Shown: positions 1 to 5,887 of the stretch, one piece after another | How the letters are laid out: each line of letters starts with the position of its first letter | Numbering within the stretch: the first letter of the stretch is position 1 | NCBI GenBank assembly: GCA_946539475.1 | Contig: CAMNHM010000129.1 | Coordinates: forward strand, 1-7,812 | Direction of reading: 5' to 3' | DNA length: 7,812 bases | Origin: an uncultured Prevotellaceae bacterium | GTDB taxonomy: Bacteria; Bacteroidota; Bacteroidia; Bacteroidales; Bacteroidaceae | The notes under the pieces: model-generated | The model's input: the letters and a program-made list of their open reading frames with translations, nothing else | Told to the model about the DNA's origin: nothing | Databases searched by the model: none | Translations under genes and position numbers: made by a program

Positions 1-152
1 ACAACTACCTGAAGCGCATCATGAACGACATCCACGAGAACTGCGTGAAGTACGGTACGCAGCCCGACGGATATATCAACTACGTCAAGGGTGCCAACGT
101 CGCCGGCTTCATGAAGGTTGCCAAGGCCATGATGGCTCAGGGACTTGTGTAA
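1..152 (+). CDS. gdhA: NADP-type glutamate dehydrogenase, C-terminal fragment
   Basis: The reading frame is open from the left edge (first full codon at 3) to TAA at 150-152 and gives the last 49 residues of a protein whose 5' part lies outside the window. The visible tail contains GYINYVKGANVAGFMKVAKAM and ends MMAQGLV; the NYVKGAN-AGF-KVA-AM-AQG pattern is the characteristic C-terminus of hexameric bacterial GdhA, which makes L-glutamate from 2-oxoglutarate, ammonium and NAD(P)H in the cytoplasm. The tail shows no frameshift. Cofactor preference cannot be read from this fragment; NADP is assumed from the resemblance to the E. coli-type enzyme. The gene ends in a hairpin-rich region and is separated from glyA by a terminator and a promoter, so it is probably an independent transcription unit. 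Confidence 0.9.
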   Translation, partial: NYLKRIMNDIHENCVKYGTQPDGYINYVKGANVAGFMKVAKAMMAQGLV

Positions 153-206
153 GCTCGGCGAAGCCAAGGTGCTTACACATGATGTCCCGCCAGGGACTTA
201 TATAAG
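120..206 (+). repeat. Imperfect direct repeat of the gdhA 3' end
   Basis: Copy 1 (120-153) is the end of gdhA; copy 2 (163-206) lies just after its stop. Shared blocks, in order, are GCCAAGG (120-126 and 163-169), CATGATG (128-134 and 178-184) and CAGGGACTT-T-TAAG (138-153 and 191-206, 14 of 16 identical). Read in its own frame, 179-205 would encode MMSRQGLI-stop, closely like the genuine MMAQGLV-stop. This looks like a decayed local duplication or a relic of a recombination event at the gene's end. The match is seen directly; the mechanism is inference. Confidence 0.6.
146..179 (+). other. Hairpin spanning the gdhA stop codon
   Basis: A perfect 9-bp inverted repeat, TGTGTAAGC (146-154) and GCTTACACA (171-179), encloses 16 nt that contain a further small GGC-GAA-GCC hairpin (157-165). 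The left arm includes the gdhA TAA. There is no T-run after it, so it is not a classical intrinsic terminator. It could stabilise the 3' end of the gdhA message or simply result from the adjacent duplication. The function is unknown. Confidence 0.4.
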
Positions 207-243
207 AGTAGTTTATACCTGATGAACACATCATAGCGTAAGT

Positions 244-288
244 GCACGCGAGGGACAGGCAGCGAGCCTCTCTCGCGTGCTCTCATTT
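244..288 (+). terminator. Rho-independent-type terminator after gdhA
   Basis: GCACGCGAGGGA (244-255) pairs with TCTCTCGCGTGC (269-280): a 12-bp stem including one G-U pair, closed by a 13-nt loop. It is followed at 281-289 by TCTCATTTT, a T-rich though imperfect tract. It sits downstream of gdhA and upstream of the glyA promoter, which fits a terminator separating the two units. Confidence 0.65.
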
Positions 289-309
289 TCGCATAATATG
301 CTGATTTCT

Positions 310-338
310 TGGAAAAAAGCTTGCCAGTATGGAAAAAA
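310..338 (+). repeat. Pair of TGGAAAAAA elements, 20 bp apart
   Basis: TGGAAAAAA occurs at 310-318 and 330-338, exactly 20 bp (about two helical turns) apart, on either side of the presumed -33 element of the glyA promoter. Same-face A-tracts could bend DNA, contact alpha-CTD or bind a regulator. The repeat is seen directly; any role is inference. Confidence 0.35.
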
Positions 339-351
339 ATGCGTAACTTTG
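320..351 (+). promoter_or_regulatory. Bacteroidota sigma-ABfr-type promoter of glyA
   Basis: TAACTTTG at 344-351 matches the Bacteroides -7 consensus TAnnTTTG. A TTG at 321-323 (CTTG at 320-323) lies 20 nt upstream, matching the -33 TTTG element with its usual 19-21 nt spacing. Transcription would start roughly at 355-360, giving a leader of about 40 nt before the glyA ATG at 396. The motif also argues against the longer glyA frame starting at TTG 309, because that codon would lie upstream of the transcription start. Confidence 0.75.
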
Positions 352-366
352 CAACCCCAACTGAAT

Positions 367-396
367 ACATCAACAAACGTTCACACACATCAACAA
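367..396 (+). repeat. ACATCAACAA direct repeat in the glyA leader
   Basis: The 10-mer ACATCAACAA occurs at 367-376 and again at 387-396, where its last A is the first base of the glyA start codon. The copies are 20 bp apart. The leader is A/C-rich and has no clear Shine-Dalgarno sequence, which is usual in Bacteroidota, where unstructured A-rich leaders favour initiation. It may be a composition effect or a binding site for a post-transcriptional regulator. Confidence 0.35.
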
Positions 397-1676
397 TGAA
401 AAGAGACAACACCATCTTCGAGATGATTGAGCGAGAGCACCAGCGCCAGCTGAAAGGTATTGAACTGATTGCCAGCGAGAACTTCGTCAGCGACCAAGTG
501 ATGGAGGCCATGGGATCGTGGCTCACCAACAAGTATGCCGAGGGATATCCCGGCAAGCGCTACTACGGCGGCTGCCAGGTGGTAGACGAGGTGGAGCGCC
601 TGGCCATCGAGCGCGTATGCCAGCTCTTCGACGCAGAGTATGCCAACGTACAGCCCCACTCCGGAGCCCAGGCCAACGCTGCCGTGCTGCTGGCCGTGCT
701 GAAGCCCGGCGACACGTTCATGGGTCTGAACCTAGCCCACGGCGGCCATCTCAGTCACGGCTCGCTGGTGAACACCAGCGGTATCCTCTACAAGCCTGTG
801 GGCTATAACCTCAGCAAGGAGACCGGACGCGTCGACTACGACGAGATGGAACGCCTCGCCGTAGAGCACCAGCCGAAGCTCATCATCGGAGGCGGCTCGG
901 CCTACAGCCGCGAGTGGGACTACCGCCGCATGCGCGAGATTGCCGACAAGGTGGGTGCCCTGCTGATGATTGACATGGCACACCCCGCCGGACTCATCGC
1001 CGCCGGACTGCTCGACAATCCCGTGAAGTATGCACATATCGTCACCTCGACCACCCACAAGACGCTGCGCGGACCGCGTGGAGGCATCATCCTCATGGGC
1101 AAGGACTTCGAGAACCCCTGGGGGCTGAAGACGCCGAAGGGCGAGGTCAAGATGATGTCGGCACTGCTCAACTCGGCAGTCTTCCCCGGACAGCAGGGCG
1201 GACCGCTCGAGCATGTCATCGCCGCCAAGGCCGTCGCTTTCGGAGAGGCTCTGCAGCCCGAGTTCAAAGAGTGGGCCAAGCAGGTGCAGAAGAATGCCAA
1301 GGTGCTGGCCGACGAGCTGATGAAGCGTGGATTCGGCATTGTCAGCGGAGGCACCGACAACCACTCTATGCTGGTCGACCTGCGCACGAAGTATCCTGAT
1401 CTGACGGGTAAGGTGGCTGAGAACGCACTCGTCGCTGCCGACATCACGGTCAACAAGAACATGGTGCCCTTCGACACCCGTTCCGCCTTCCAGACCAGCG
1501 GCATCCGTCTCGGAACGCCCGCCATCACCACCCGTGGCGCCAAGGAGGACCTGATGGTGCTCATCGCCGAACTCATCGAGGAGGTGCTCAACGATCCCAC
1601 CAACGAGGAGGTCATCGCCAGCGTGCGCCATCGAGTAAACGAGAAGATGAAGGACTACCCGCTGTTCGCTTACTAG
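396..1676 (+). CDS. glyA: Serine hydroxymethyltransferase
   Basis: Encodes 426 residues, the usual length for Bacteroidales GlyA. The cytoplasmic PLP enzyme interconverts serine plus tetrahydrofolate with glycine plus 5,10-methylene-THF and is the main source of one-carbon units. Family signatures run end to end: ELIASEN (23-29), the [16 protein letters not shown] substrate and cofactor region (45-60), [11 protein letters not shown] (112-122), DMAHPAG with D193 and H196 (equivalent to E. coli D200 and H203), and [12 protein letters not shown] with the PLP Schiff-base lysine at K222 (E. coli K229). ATG 396 is chosen because the residues after it match the family N-terminus ([18 protein letters not shown]), while the in-frame TTG at 309 precedes the predicted transcription start. 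No missing residue or frameshift is seen. The next gene begins 7 nt after the TAG. Confidence 0.97.
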   Translation: MKRDNTIFEMIEREHQRQLKGIELIASENFVSDQVMEAMGSWLTNKYAEGYPGKRYYGGCQVVDEVERLAIERVCQLFDAEYANVQPHSGAQANAAVLLAVLKPGDTFMGLNLAHGGHLSHGSLVNTSGILYKPVGYNLSKETGRVDYDEMERLAVEHQPKLIIGGGSAYSREWDYRRMREIADKVGALLMIDMAHPAGLIAAGLLDNPVKYAHIVTSTTHKTLRGPRGGIILMGKDFENPWGLKTPKGEVKMMSALLNSAVFPGQQGGPLEHVIAAKAVAFGEALQPEFKEWAKQVQKNAKVLADELMKRGFGIVSGGTDNHSMLVDLRTKYPDLTGKVAENALVAADITVNKNMVPFDTRSAFQTSGIRLGTPAITTRGAKEDLMVLIAELIEEVLNDPTNEEVIASVRHRVNEKMKDYPLFAY

Positions 1677-1683
1677 GCCCGTT

Positions 1684-4593
1684 ATGCATCGCTACCAACT
1701 ACTATTACTAACATTGTTCTTCTCAGCCAGTGTCTGGGCTATGCCAAAGCTCGAGGCAGGGAAGCGCTATCACATCGTCTGCCAGCAGTTCACGCAGGGA
1801 TGCGTCACCGACGGCGCCACAGCGGGAAGAAACACGCCGCTCTACTATCTCACCAACGCCACGAAGGCCGACGAGACCTACTGGACGTTCGACGCGGAGC
1901 AAGGATTCCTCTTCACCATCCGCAATGCCAAGACCGGACAGTACGTCACCTACGACGGAGTGCGGCAGGACTCGCCTGAGCTAAGACGATACGTCAGCAT
2001 GACCGACGCCCCCGACGGCGAGCGGTCGCTGTGGCTCATCGAGCAGCAGCAGGAAGGCGTCTATGTCATTCGTAACTATTCACAGTACGACCATCTTTGG
2101 GACGTGCGCGTCGACTCCTACTGCGTGGGAACCTATAGCAATTCTGGCAACGGCAACCAGAACCAGACGTTCTACTTCCTCGACGAGGAGGGCAACCGCG
2201 TCGGTGAGCGGGCGGCTAACGACACGGGCGACGGATTCGACGTCTCGTCGTGGCTCGACGCCACCACCGAATCACCCGACGGGTGGACCTTCGAGGGCGA
2301 CTCGTGGACCGACCCAGGATTCGGTAGCTACTGGAACGGGGAGGCGTTTGTAGAGTCGCCGTTCCTCGAGCGATGGAACGACACCAACCGCGGACCGTTG
2401 CGCAACGGCAGCCTCAGTCAGCAGCTCGCCAACCTCCCACAGGGTGACTACTCGCTGCAGGCAGACATCATCGCCGTCCGGCAGTCGGGTGGCGGTGGCT
2501 GGTGGGGCGGACAGTCCGAGGAAGTGGGCTACGGCGTCTACCTCTTCGCCAACGGCAACGAGACGGAGGCCGGCACCAGCAATGAGCGGCCGCAGACCTA
2601 CACCGTGACCGCCAGCGTCGCTGCCGAGGGAACGATGGAGCTGGGCGTCCGTATCCGGCAGACAAATGCCAACTGGGCGGCCTGCGACAACTTCATGCTG
2701 ATCTTCCACGGCACGGAGGAGGAGATGATTGAGGGCGAGAAGGCGAAGGTGCGCAAGGAGCTCAGCGACTTCTTCACGCAGGCCGAGATCGACGCCATGC
2801 TGATGAAGGCCGGCGACGACTTCTACGCGCTGGAGGAGCTCCGCAAGAGCACCAGCACGATGGCAAGCATCGACCCGCTGGCCAGAGCCCTGAGGGAGCT
2901 GACCATCGACGGAAGGTCGCTCGTGTGGGTGGAGTCGCTCGACCTCTATCTCTGCACGCTGCCCCTGGAGCATTTCAACACCAACTATGCGGGTTGCGTC
3001 AGCTATACCTCACGCGAAGGCTACGGACCGCTGAGCATCGACGGAGCCAGCGTCGCACCTGGCATGAACCATCGCTTCAACGGCGTCAGCGGCGGGCGCA
3101 ACTATCGCTTCAGCGTGAAAGCCGACGACGGAACGACCATCACGAAGAACGTCACCTTCACATCGCTGCCCGTGGTGAAAATCTATGGCTCGTTCAACAA
3201 CGAGTATTCCATGGGAAGCATCATCGTCCACGAGCCCGACCAGGTGGCGCCCGCCATGCTGAGCATGAAGGCAAAATGGCGTGGAGGCATCACCAACAGC
3301 AACGGGAAGCACAAGCGCAACTACCACGTGAAGCTCCTCGACGAGAACGGGGAGAAGATCGAGCGGAAATTCTTCGGACTGCGTAACGACAACTCCTGGA
3401 TCCTGGAGTCGTGCCAGGTCGACATGAGCCGCATCCGCAACCGCGTCCTCACCGACCTCTGGAACGACTATTGCACGCCGCCATACTACATCCGACAGGA
3501 GACGAAGGCACTCTCAGGATCGCGAGGACACTTCGTGGAGCTGATCCTCAACGACGAGTATCGGGGCATCTATTGCATGACCGAAAACATGGACCGCAAG
3601 CAGATGAAGCTGAAGAAATACGACGAGACCGACGGCACCATCCACGGACAGCTGTGGAAGTCGAAGGACTGGAGCTACGCCGTCTTCATGGGCCACAACA
3701 GCGACAACAACTACTATCCGGGAACGTCGCCCGTCAGCTTCAACAACTGGAGCGAGTCGTGGGACCAGTACTACGTGAAGTATCCCGACATCGAGGATCT
3801 CGGCCAGACCGACTGGCAAACACTCTACAATGCCGTCGACTTCGTCTGTACGTCGTCCGACACCAACTTCCAACGCTATTTTGCCGAGTACTTCGACCTG
3901 CCCGTCATCGTCGACTACTACATCCTTATGGAGACCATCCTCTCGACCGACAACCACGGAAAGAACATGTTCTTCGCGGTCTACGACAAGCAGAAGTCGA
4001 AGAAGATCACGCTCGGAGTGTGGGACATGGATGCCACCTGCGGACAGCGGTGGAGCGACGACTACTTCCACCAGCCGCTGCTGCGGCCCGACCAGGACTA
4101 CGAGCAGTTCATCACCTACAACGAGCACGGCGACTACAACCTCTTCCGACGTCTGAGGAATACCAATGCCGAGGACTTCAACATGAAGGTACGGCTGCGC
4201 TATCGCGACCTGCGGAGCAACTTCCTCGCCACTGAGAACATCCTCAACCGCTTCCGCACCTACCTCGACGAGTTCAAGACCAGCGGGGCAGCACAGCGCG
4301 AGTACGACAAGTGGAACGGCGACACCGACATCGCACGCCACAACCTCGACTTCGACAACGAGATGGAGTATCTCGAAGACTGGTTCACACGCCGTATGGA
4401 CTATCTCGACACCCATCGCTTCGACATCGCGTCGCTCCCCAGCGAGGTGACGAGCATCGGAGCTTCTGAGCCCGCCCACCTGCGAGATGCCTATTACGAC
4501 CTGCAGGGACAGCGAGTGGCATCGGCTGATGAGGGCGACCGTCTGCCAGCAGGTGTCTACATCCAGAATGGAAAGAAAATCGTGAAGAAATGA
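1684..4593 (+). CDS. Secreted multidomain CotH-kinase-family protein
   Basis: Encodes 969 residues. Residues 1-19 are a signal peptide (LLLLTLFFSASVWA, cut near A19), so it acts outside the cytoplasm. Residues about 20-170 resemble a ricin-type beta-trefoil (YWTFDAEQGFLFTIRN, VYVIRNYSQYDHLWDV, NGNQNQTFYF). Residues about 185-343 look like a beta-sandwich carbohydrate-binding module (LANLPQGDYSLQADI, then ACDNFMLIFHG) with a Gly/Trp-rich insert, SGGGGWWGG. A helical linker and small beta domain (about 412-498) precede the CotH domain (about 499-900): KWRGGITNSNG (531-541), KRNYHVKL (544-551), DRKQMKLKKYDE (from 637), STDNHGKNMFF (754-764) and WDMDATCG (780-787). By analogy with CotH kinases, K550, D756/N761 and D781/D783 are the candidate ATP- and metal-binding residues. 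The tail YYDLQGQRV...GVYIQNGKK (937 onward) resembles Bacteroidales C-terminal sorting or anchoring tails. The CotH fold is confident; kinase activity, target and lectin-like domains are inferred. It lies 7 nt after glyA and overlaps the pectate lyase start by 4 nt. Confidence 0.85.
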   Translation: MHRYQLLLLTLFFSASVWAMPKLEAGKRYHIVCQQFTQGCVTDGATAGRNTPLYYLTNATKADETYWTFDAEQGFLFTIRNAKTGQYVTYDGVRQDSPELRRYVSMTDAPDGERSLWLIEQQQEGVYVIRNYSQYDHLWDVRVDSYCVGTYSNSGNGNQNQTFYFLDEEGNRVGERAANDTGDGFDVSSWLDATTESPDGWTFEGDSWTDPGFGSYWNGEAFVESPFLERWNDTNRGPLRNGSLSQQLANLPQGDYSLQADIIAVRQSGGGGWWGGQSEEVGYGVYLFANGNETEAGTSNERPQTYTVTASVAAEGTMELGVRIRQTNANWAACDNFMLIFHGTEEEMIEGEKAKVRKELSDFFTQAEIDAMLMKAGDDFYALEELRKSTSTMASIDPLARALRELTIDGRSLVWVESLDLYLCTLPLEHFNTNYAGCVSYTSREGYGPLSIDGASVAPGMNHRFNGVSGGRNYRFSVKADDGTTITKNVTFTSLPVVKIYGSFNNEYSMGSIIVHEPDQVAPAMLSMKAKWRGGITNSNGKHKRNYHVKLLDENGEKIERKFFGLRNDNSWILESCQVDMSRIRNRVLTDLWNDYCTPPYYIRQETKALSGSRGHFVELILNDEYRGIYCMTENMDRKQMKLKKYDETDGTIHGQLWKSKDWSYAVFMGHNSDNNYYPGTSPVSFNNWSESWDQYYVKYPDIEDLGQTDWQTLYNAVDFVCTSSDTNFQRYFAEYFDLPVIVDYYILMETILSTDNHGKNMFFAVYDKQKSKKITLGVWDMDATCGQRWSDDYFHQPLLRPDQDYEQFITYNEHGDYNLFRRLRNTNAEDFNMKVRLRYRDLRSNFLATENILNRFRTYLDEFKTSGAAQREYDKWNGDTDIARHNLDFDNEMEYLEDWFTRRMDYLDTHRFDIASLPSEVTSIGASEPAHLRDAYYDLQGQRVASADEGDRLPAGVYIQNGKKIVKK

Positions 4594-5717
4594 AGAGAAT
4601 ACTATCAACGGTGGCAGTCGTATTGACTGCCACCGCTCTGTATGCACAGCAGCCCATGCCCTTCAAGCGCATGATAGGCATGAAGGCAGAGTGGTTCGCT
4701 CAGCAGGAGGCACGCAGTGCTGCCGACTCGGTGCTGAAGTATCAGTTCCCCAGTGGCGGATGGGCGAAGAACAACGACTGGAACCTGCCTGCCACAGGTG
4801 CCTCCCTGCGCGACCGGCAGGAGGTGATGCGACAGATCAAGAGTCCGGAAGGCACGGGCTCCACCATCGACAACGGTGCTACGACCACCGAGATGGCCTT
4901 CCTGGCAAAGGTCTATGCGGCTACGGGGAAGAAAGACTATCGAAAGGCCTTCCTCCGCGGACTCGACTATCTGCTCGAGGCGCAGTATGACAATGGTGGA
5001 TGGCCGCAGTTCTATCCCCTGCGCCCGAACGGCAGCGACGGCCGTCCGCCATACTACAACCACATCACCTTCAACGATAACGCGATGGTCAACGTGATGA
5101 CGCTGTTGCGCAACGTCTATGAGCAGACACCACCCTACGACCAGCTGAAGATCGACAATGATATTATTGTACGCGCGCGTGAGGCTTTCGACAGAGGTGT
5201 CGAGTGCATCCTCCGTTGCCAGATACGTAAGGACGGCAAGAGAACCGTCTGGTGTCAGCAGCACGATGAGTTCACCTTCCTTCCGGCAAAGGCGCGGGCC
5301 TACGAGCTGCCCTCGTTCACTGCCAGTCATGAGACGGTGGGACTCCTACAGCTGCTCATGTCGTTGCCCGAGCCCTCCGACACCATCGTCGAGGCGGTCA
5401 GCGCTGCTGTAGAGTGGCTCAAGGGTCACGTCATACGCGACATGCGGATGGACAACTTCGTCAATGCCAGCGGACAGCGCGACCGCAGGCTCGTCCATCA
5501 GTTCGGCTCCGACATCTGGGCCCGCTACTACGACCTGCAGACAGAGGAACCCTACGTATGCGACCGCGACGGCCGTCCGCAGCCCTCGCTGGAGTACATT
5601 GGCCACGAGCGTCGCAACGGCTATGCCTGGTACGGCACAGAGCCCAAGCGCGTCATCGATGCCTATACTGCCTGGATAGCCCGGGTGCGGAATACGCGCA
5701 CCGCTGTTTCCCGCTGA
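4590..5717 (+). CDS. pelA: Secreted pectate lyase, polysaccharide lyase family 10
   Basis: Encodes 375 residues with a signal peptide (1-19, ...TATALYA before QQ). It matches the PelA/PL10 pectate lyase family, which cleaves de-esterified homogalacturonan by calcium-dependent beta-elimination. Family motifs are SGGWAKNNDW (55-64), GSTIDNGATTTEM, YDNGGWPQFYPLRP (from 133), HITFNDNAM (158-166, with D163-N164 the probable metal/substrate pair) and ARAYELPS (235-242), in which R236 is the likely catalytic arginine by analogy with characterised PL10 enzymes. It ends with GHERRNGYAWYGTEPKRVID, also typical. The catalytic domain is complete. There is no carbohydrate-binding module, lipobox or C-terminal sorting tail, so a periplasmic location is likely. 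Its ATG overlaps the TGA of the CotH gene (ATGA, 4590-4593), which suggests translational coupling and joint expression with it. Residue equivalences are recalled from the family, not aligned by software. Confidence 0.9.
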   Translation: MKRILSTVAVVLTATALYAQQPMPFKRMIGMKAEWFAQQEARSAADSVLKYQFPSGGWAKNNDWNLPATGASLRDRQEVMRQIKSPEGTGSTIDNGATTTEMAFLAKVYAATGKKDYRKAFLRGLDYLLEAQYDNGGWPQFYPLRPNGSDGRPPYYNHITFNDNAMVNVMTLLRNVYEQTPPYDQLKIDNDIIVRAREAFDRGVECILRCQIRKDGKRTVWCQQHDEFTFLPAKARAYELPSFTASHETVGLLQLLMSLPEPSDTIVEAVSAAVEWLKGHVIRDMRMDNFVNASGQRDRRLVHQFGSDIWARYYDLQTEEPYVCDRDGRPQPSLEYIGHERRNGYAWYGTEPKRVIDAYTAWIARVRNTRTAVSR

Positions 5718-5728
5718 ATGGGTTATGC

Positions 5729-5863
5729 TTACACTTGTGCATCGCTCGCATCCACCATGTTCTTCGGATGCTCCTCGTCGAAGGCCCCACGTACTAGCTC
5801 GTATGTCCACATGATCTCCTCACTCCGCATCTCATCCTGTAAGTTCCACAGGGAGACATACTT
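5729..5863 (-). pseudogene. Short GC-rich reading frame, probable truncated gene 3' end
   Basis: On the minus strand a frame runs from a TAA (5864-5866) to a TAA at 5729-5731, 44 residues, including WNLQDEMRSEEIMWTYELV and GAFDEEHPKNMVDASDAQV. Its composition (acidic, Trp- and Tyr-containing, GC-rich codons) looks like genuine protein and unlike chance translation. It occupies most of the otherwise non-coding gap between pelA and the low-GC gene that follows. Two readings are possible: the surviving C-terminus of a host gene whose 5' part was replaced by the low-GC segment, or a tiny intact gene starting at ATG 5830 (33 residues) downstream of the sigma/alpha-like gene. I do not recognise the family. 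The rest of the 5718-5887 gap holds only a weak 5-bp hairpin (CCTGT 5836-5840, ACAGG 5848-5852) before a T-rich stretch, a poor terminator candidate for pelA. Confidence 0.4.
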
Positions 5864-5887
5864 TTATTCTTCATACATAAACCTGAG

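Noticed and set aside
184..233. Small hairpins GTCCC/GGGAC (184-197) and TGATG/CATCA (220-233)
   Set aside because: Stems are only 5 bp with no T-tract; they are expected by chance and were not called as terminators or riboswitch parts.
309..395. Extended glyA N-terminus from TTG 309
   Set aside because: The extra 29 residues are absent from the SHMT family as I know it and overlap the promoter, including the TAACTTTG box; ATG 396 gives the expected length and N-terminus.
732..1631. Minus-strand open frame of 299 codons opposite glyA
   Set aside because: It lies wholly inside glyA, whose SHMT motifs are unambiguous; the antisense translation is low in motif content and is a codon-bias shadow.
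3514..4647. Long minus-strand open frame of 377 codons opposite the CotH-family gene
   Set aside because: It is antisense to a gene with clear domain motifs; its translation is Val/Leu/Glu-rich with no recognisable motif, as expected for the complement of GC-rich codons.
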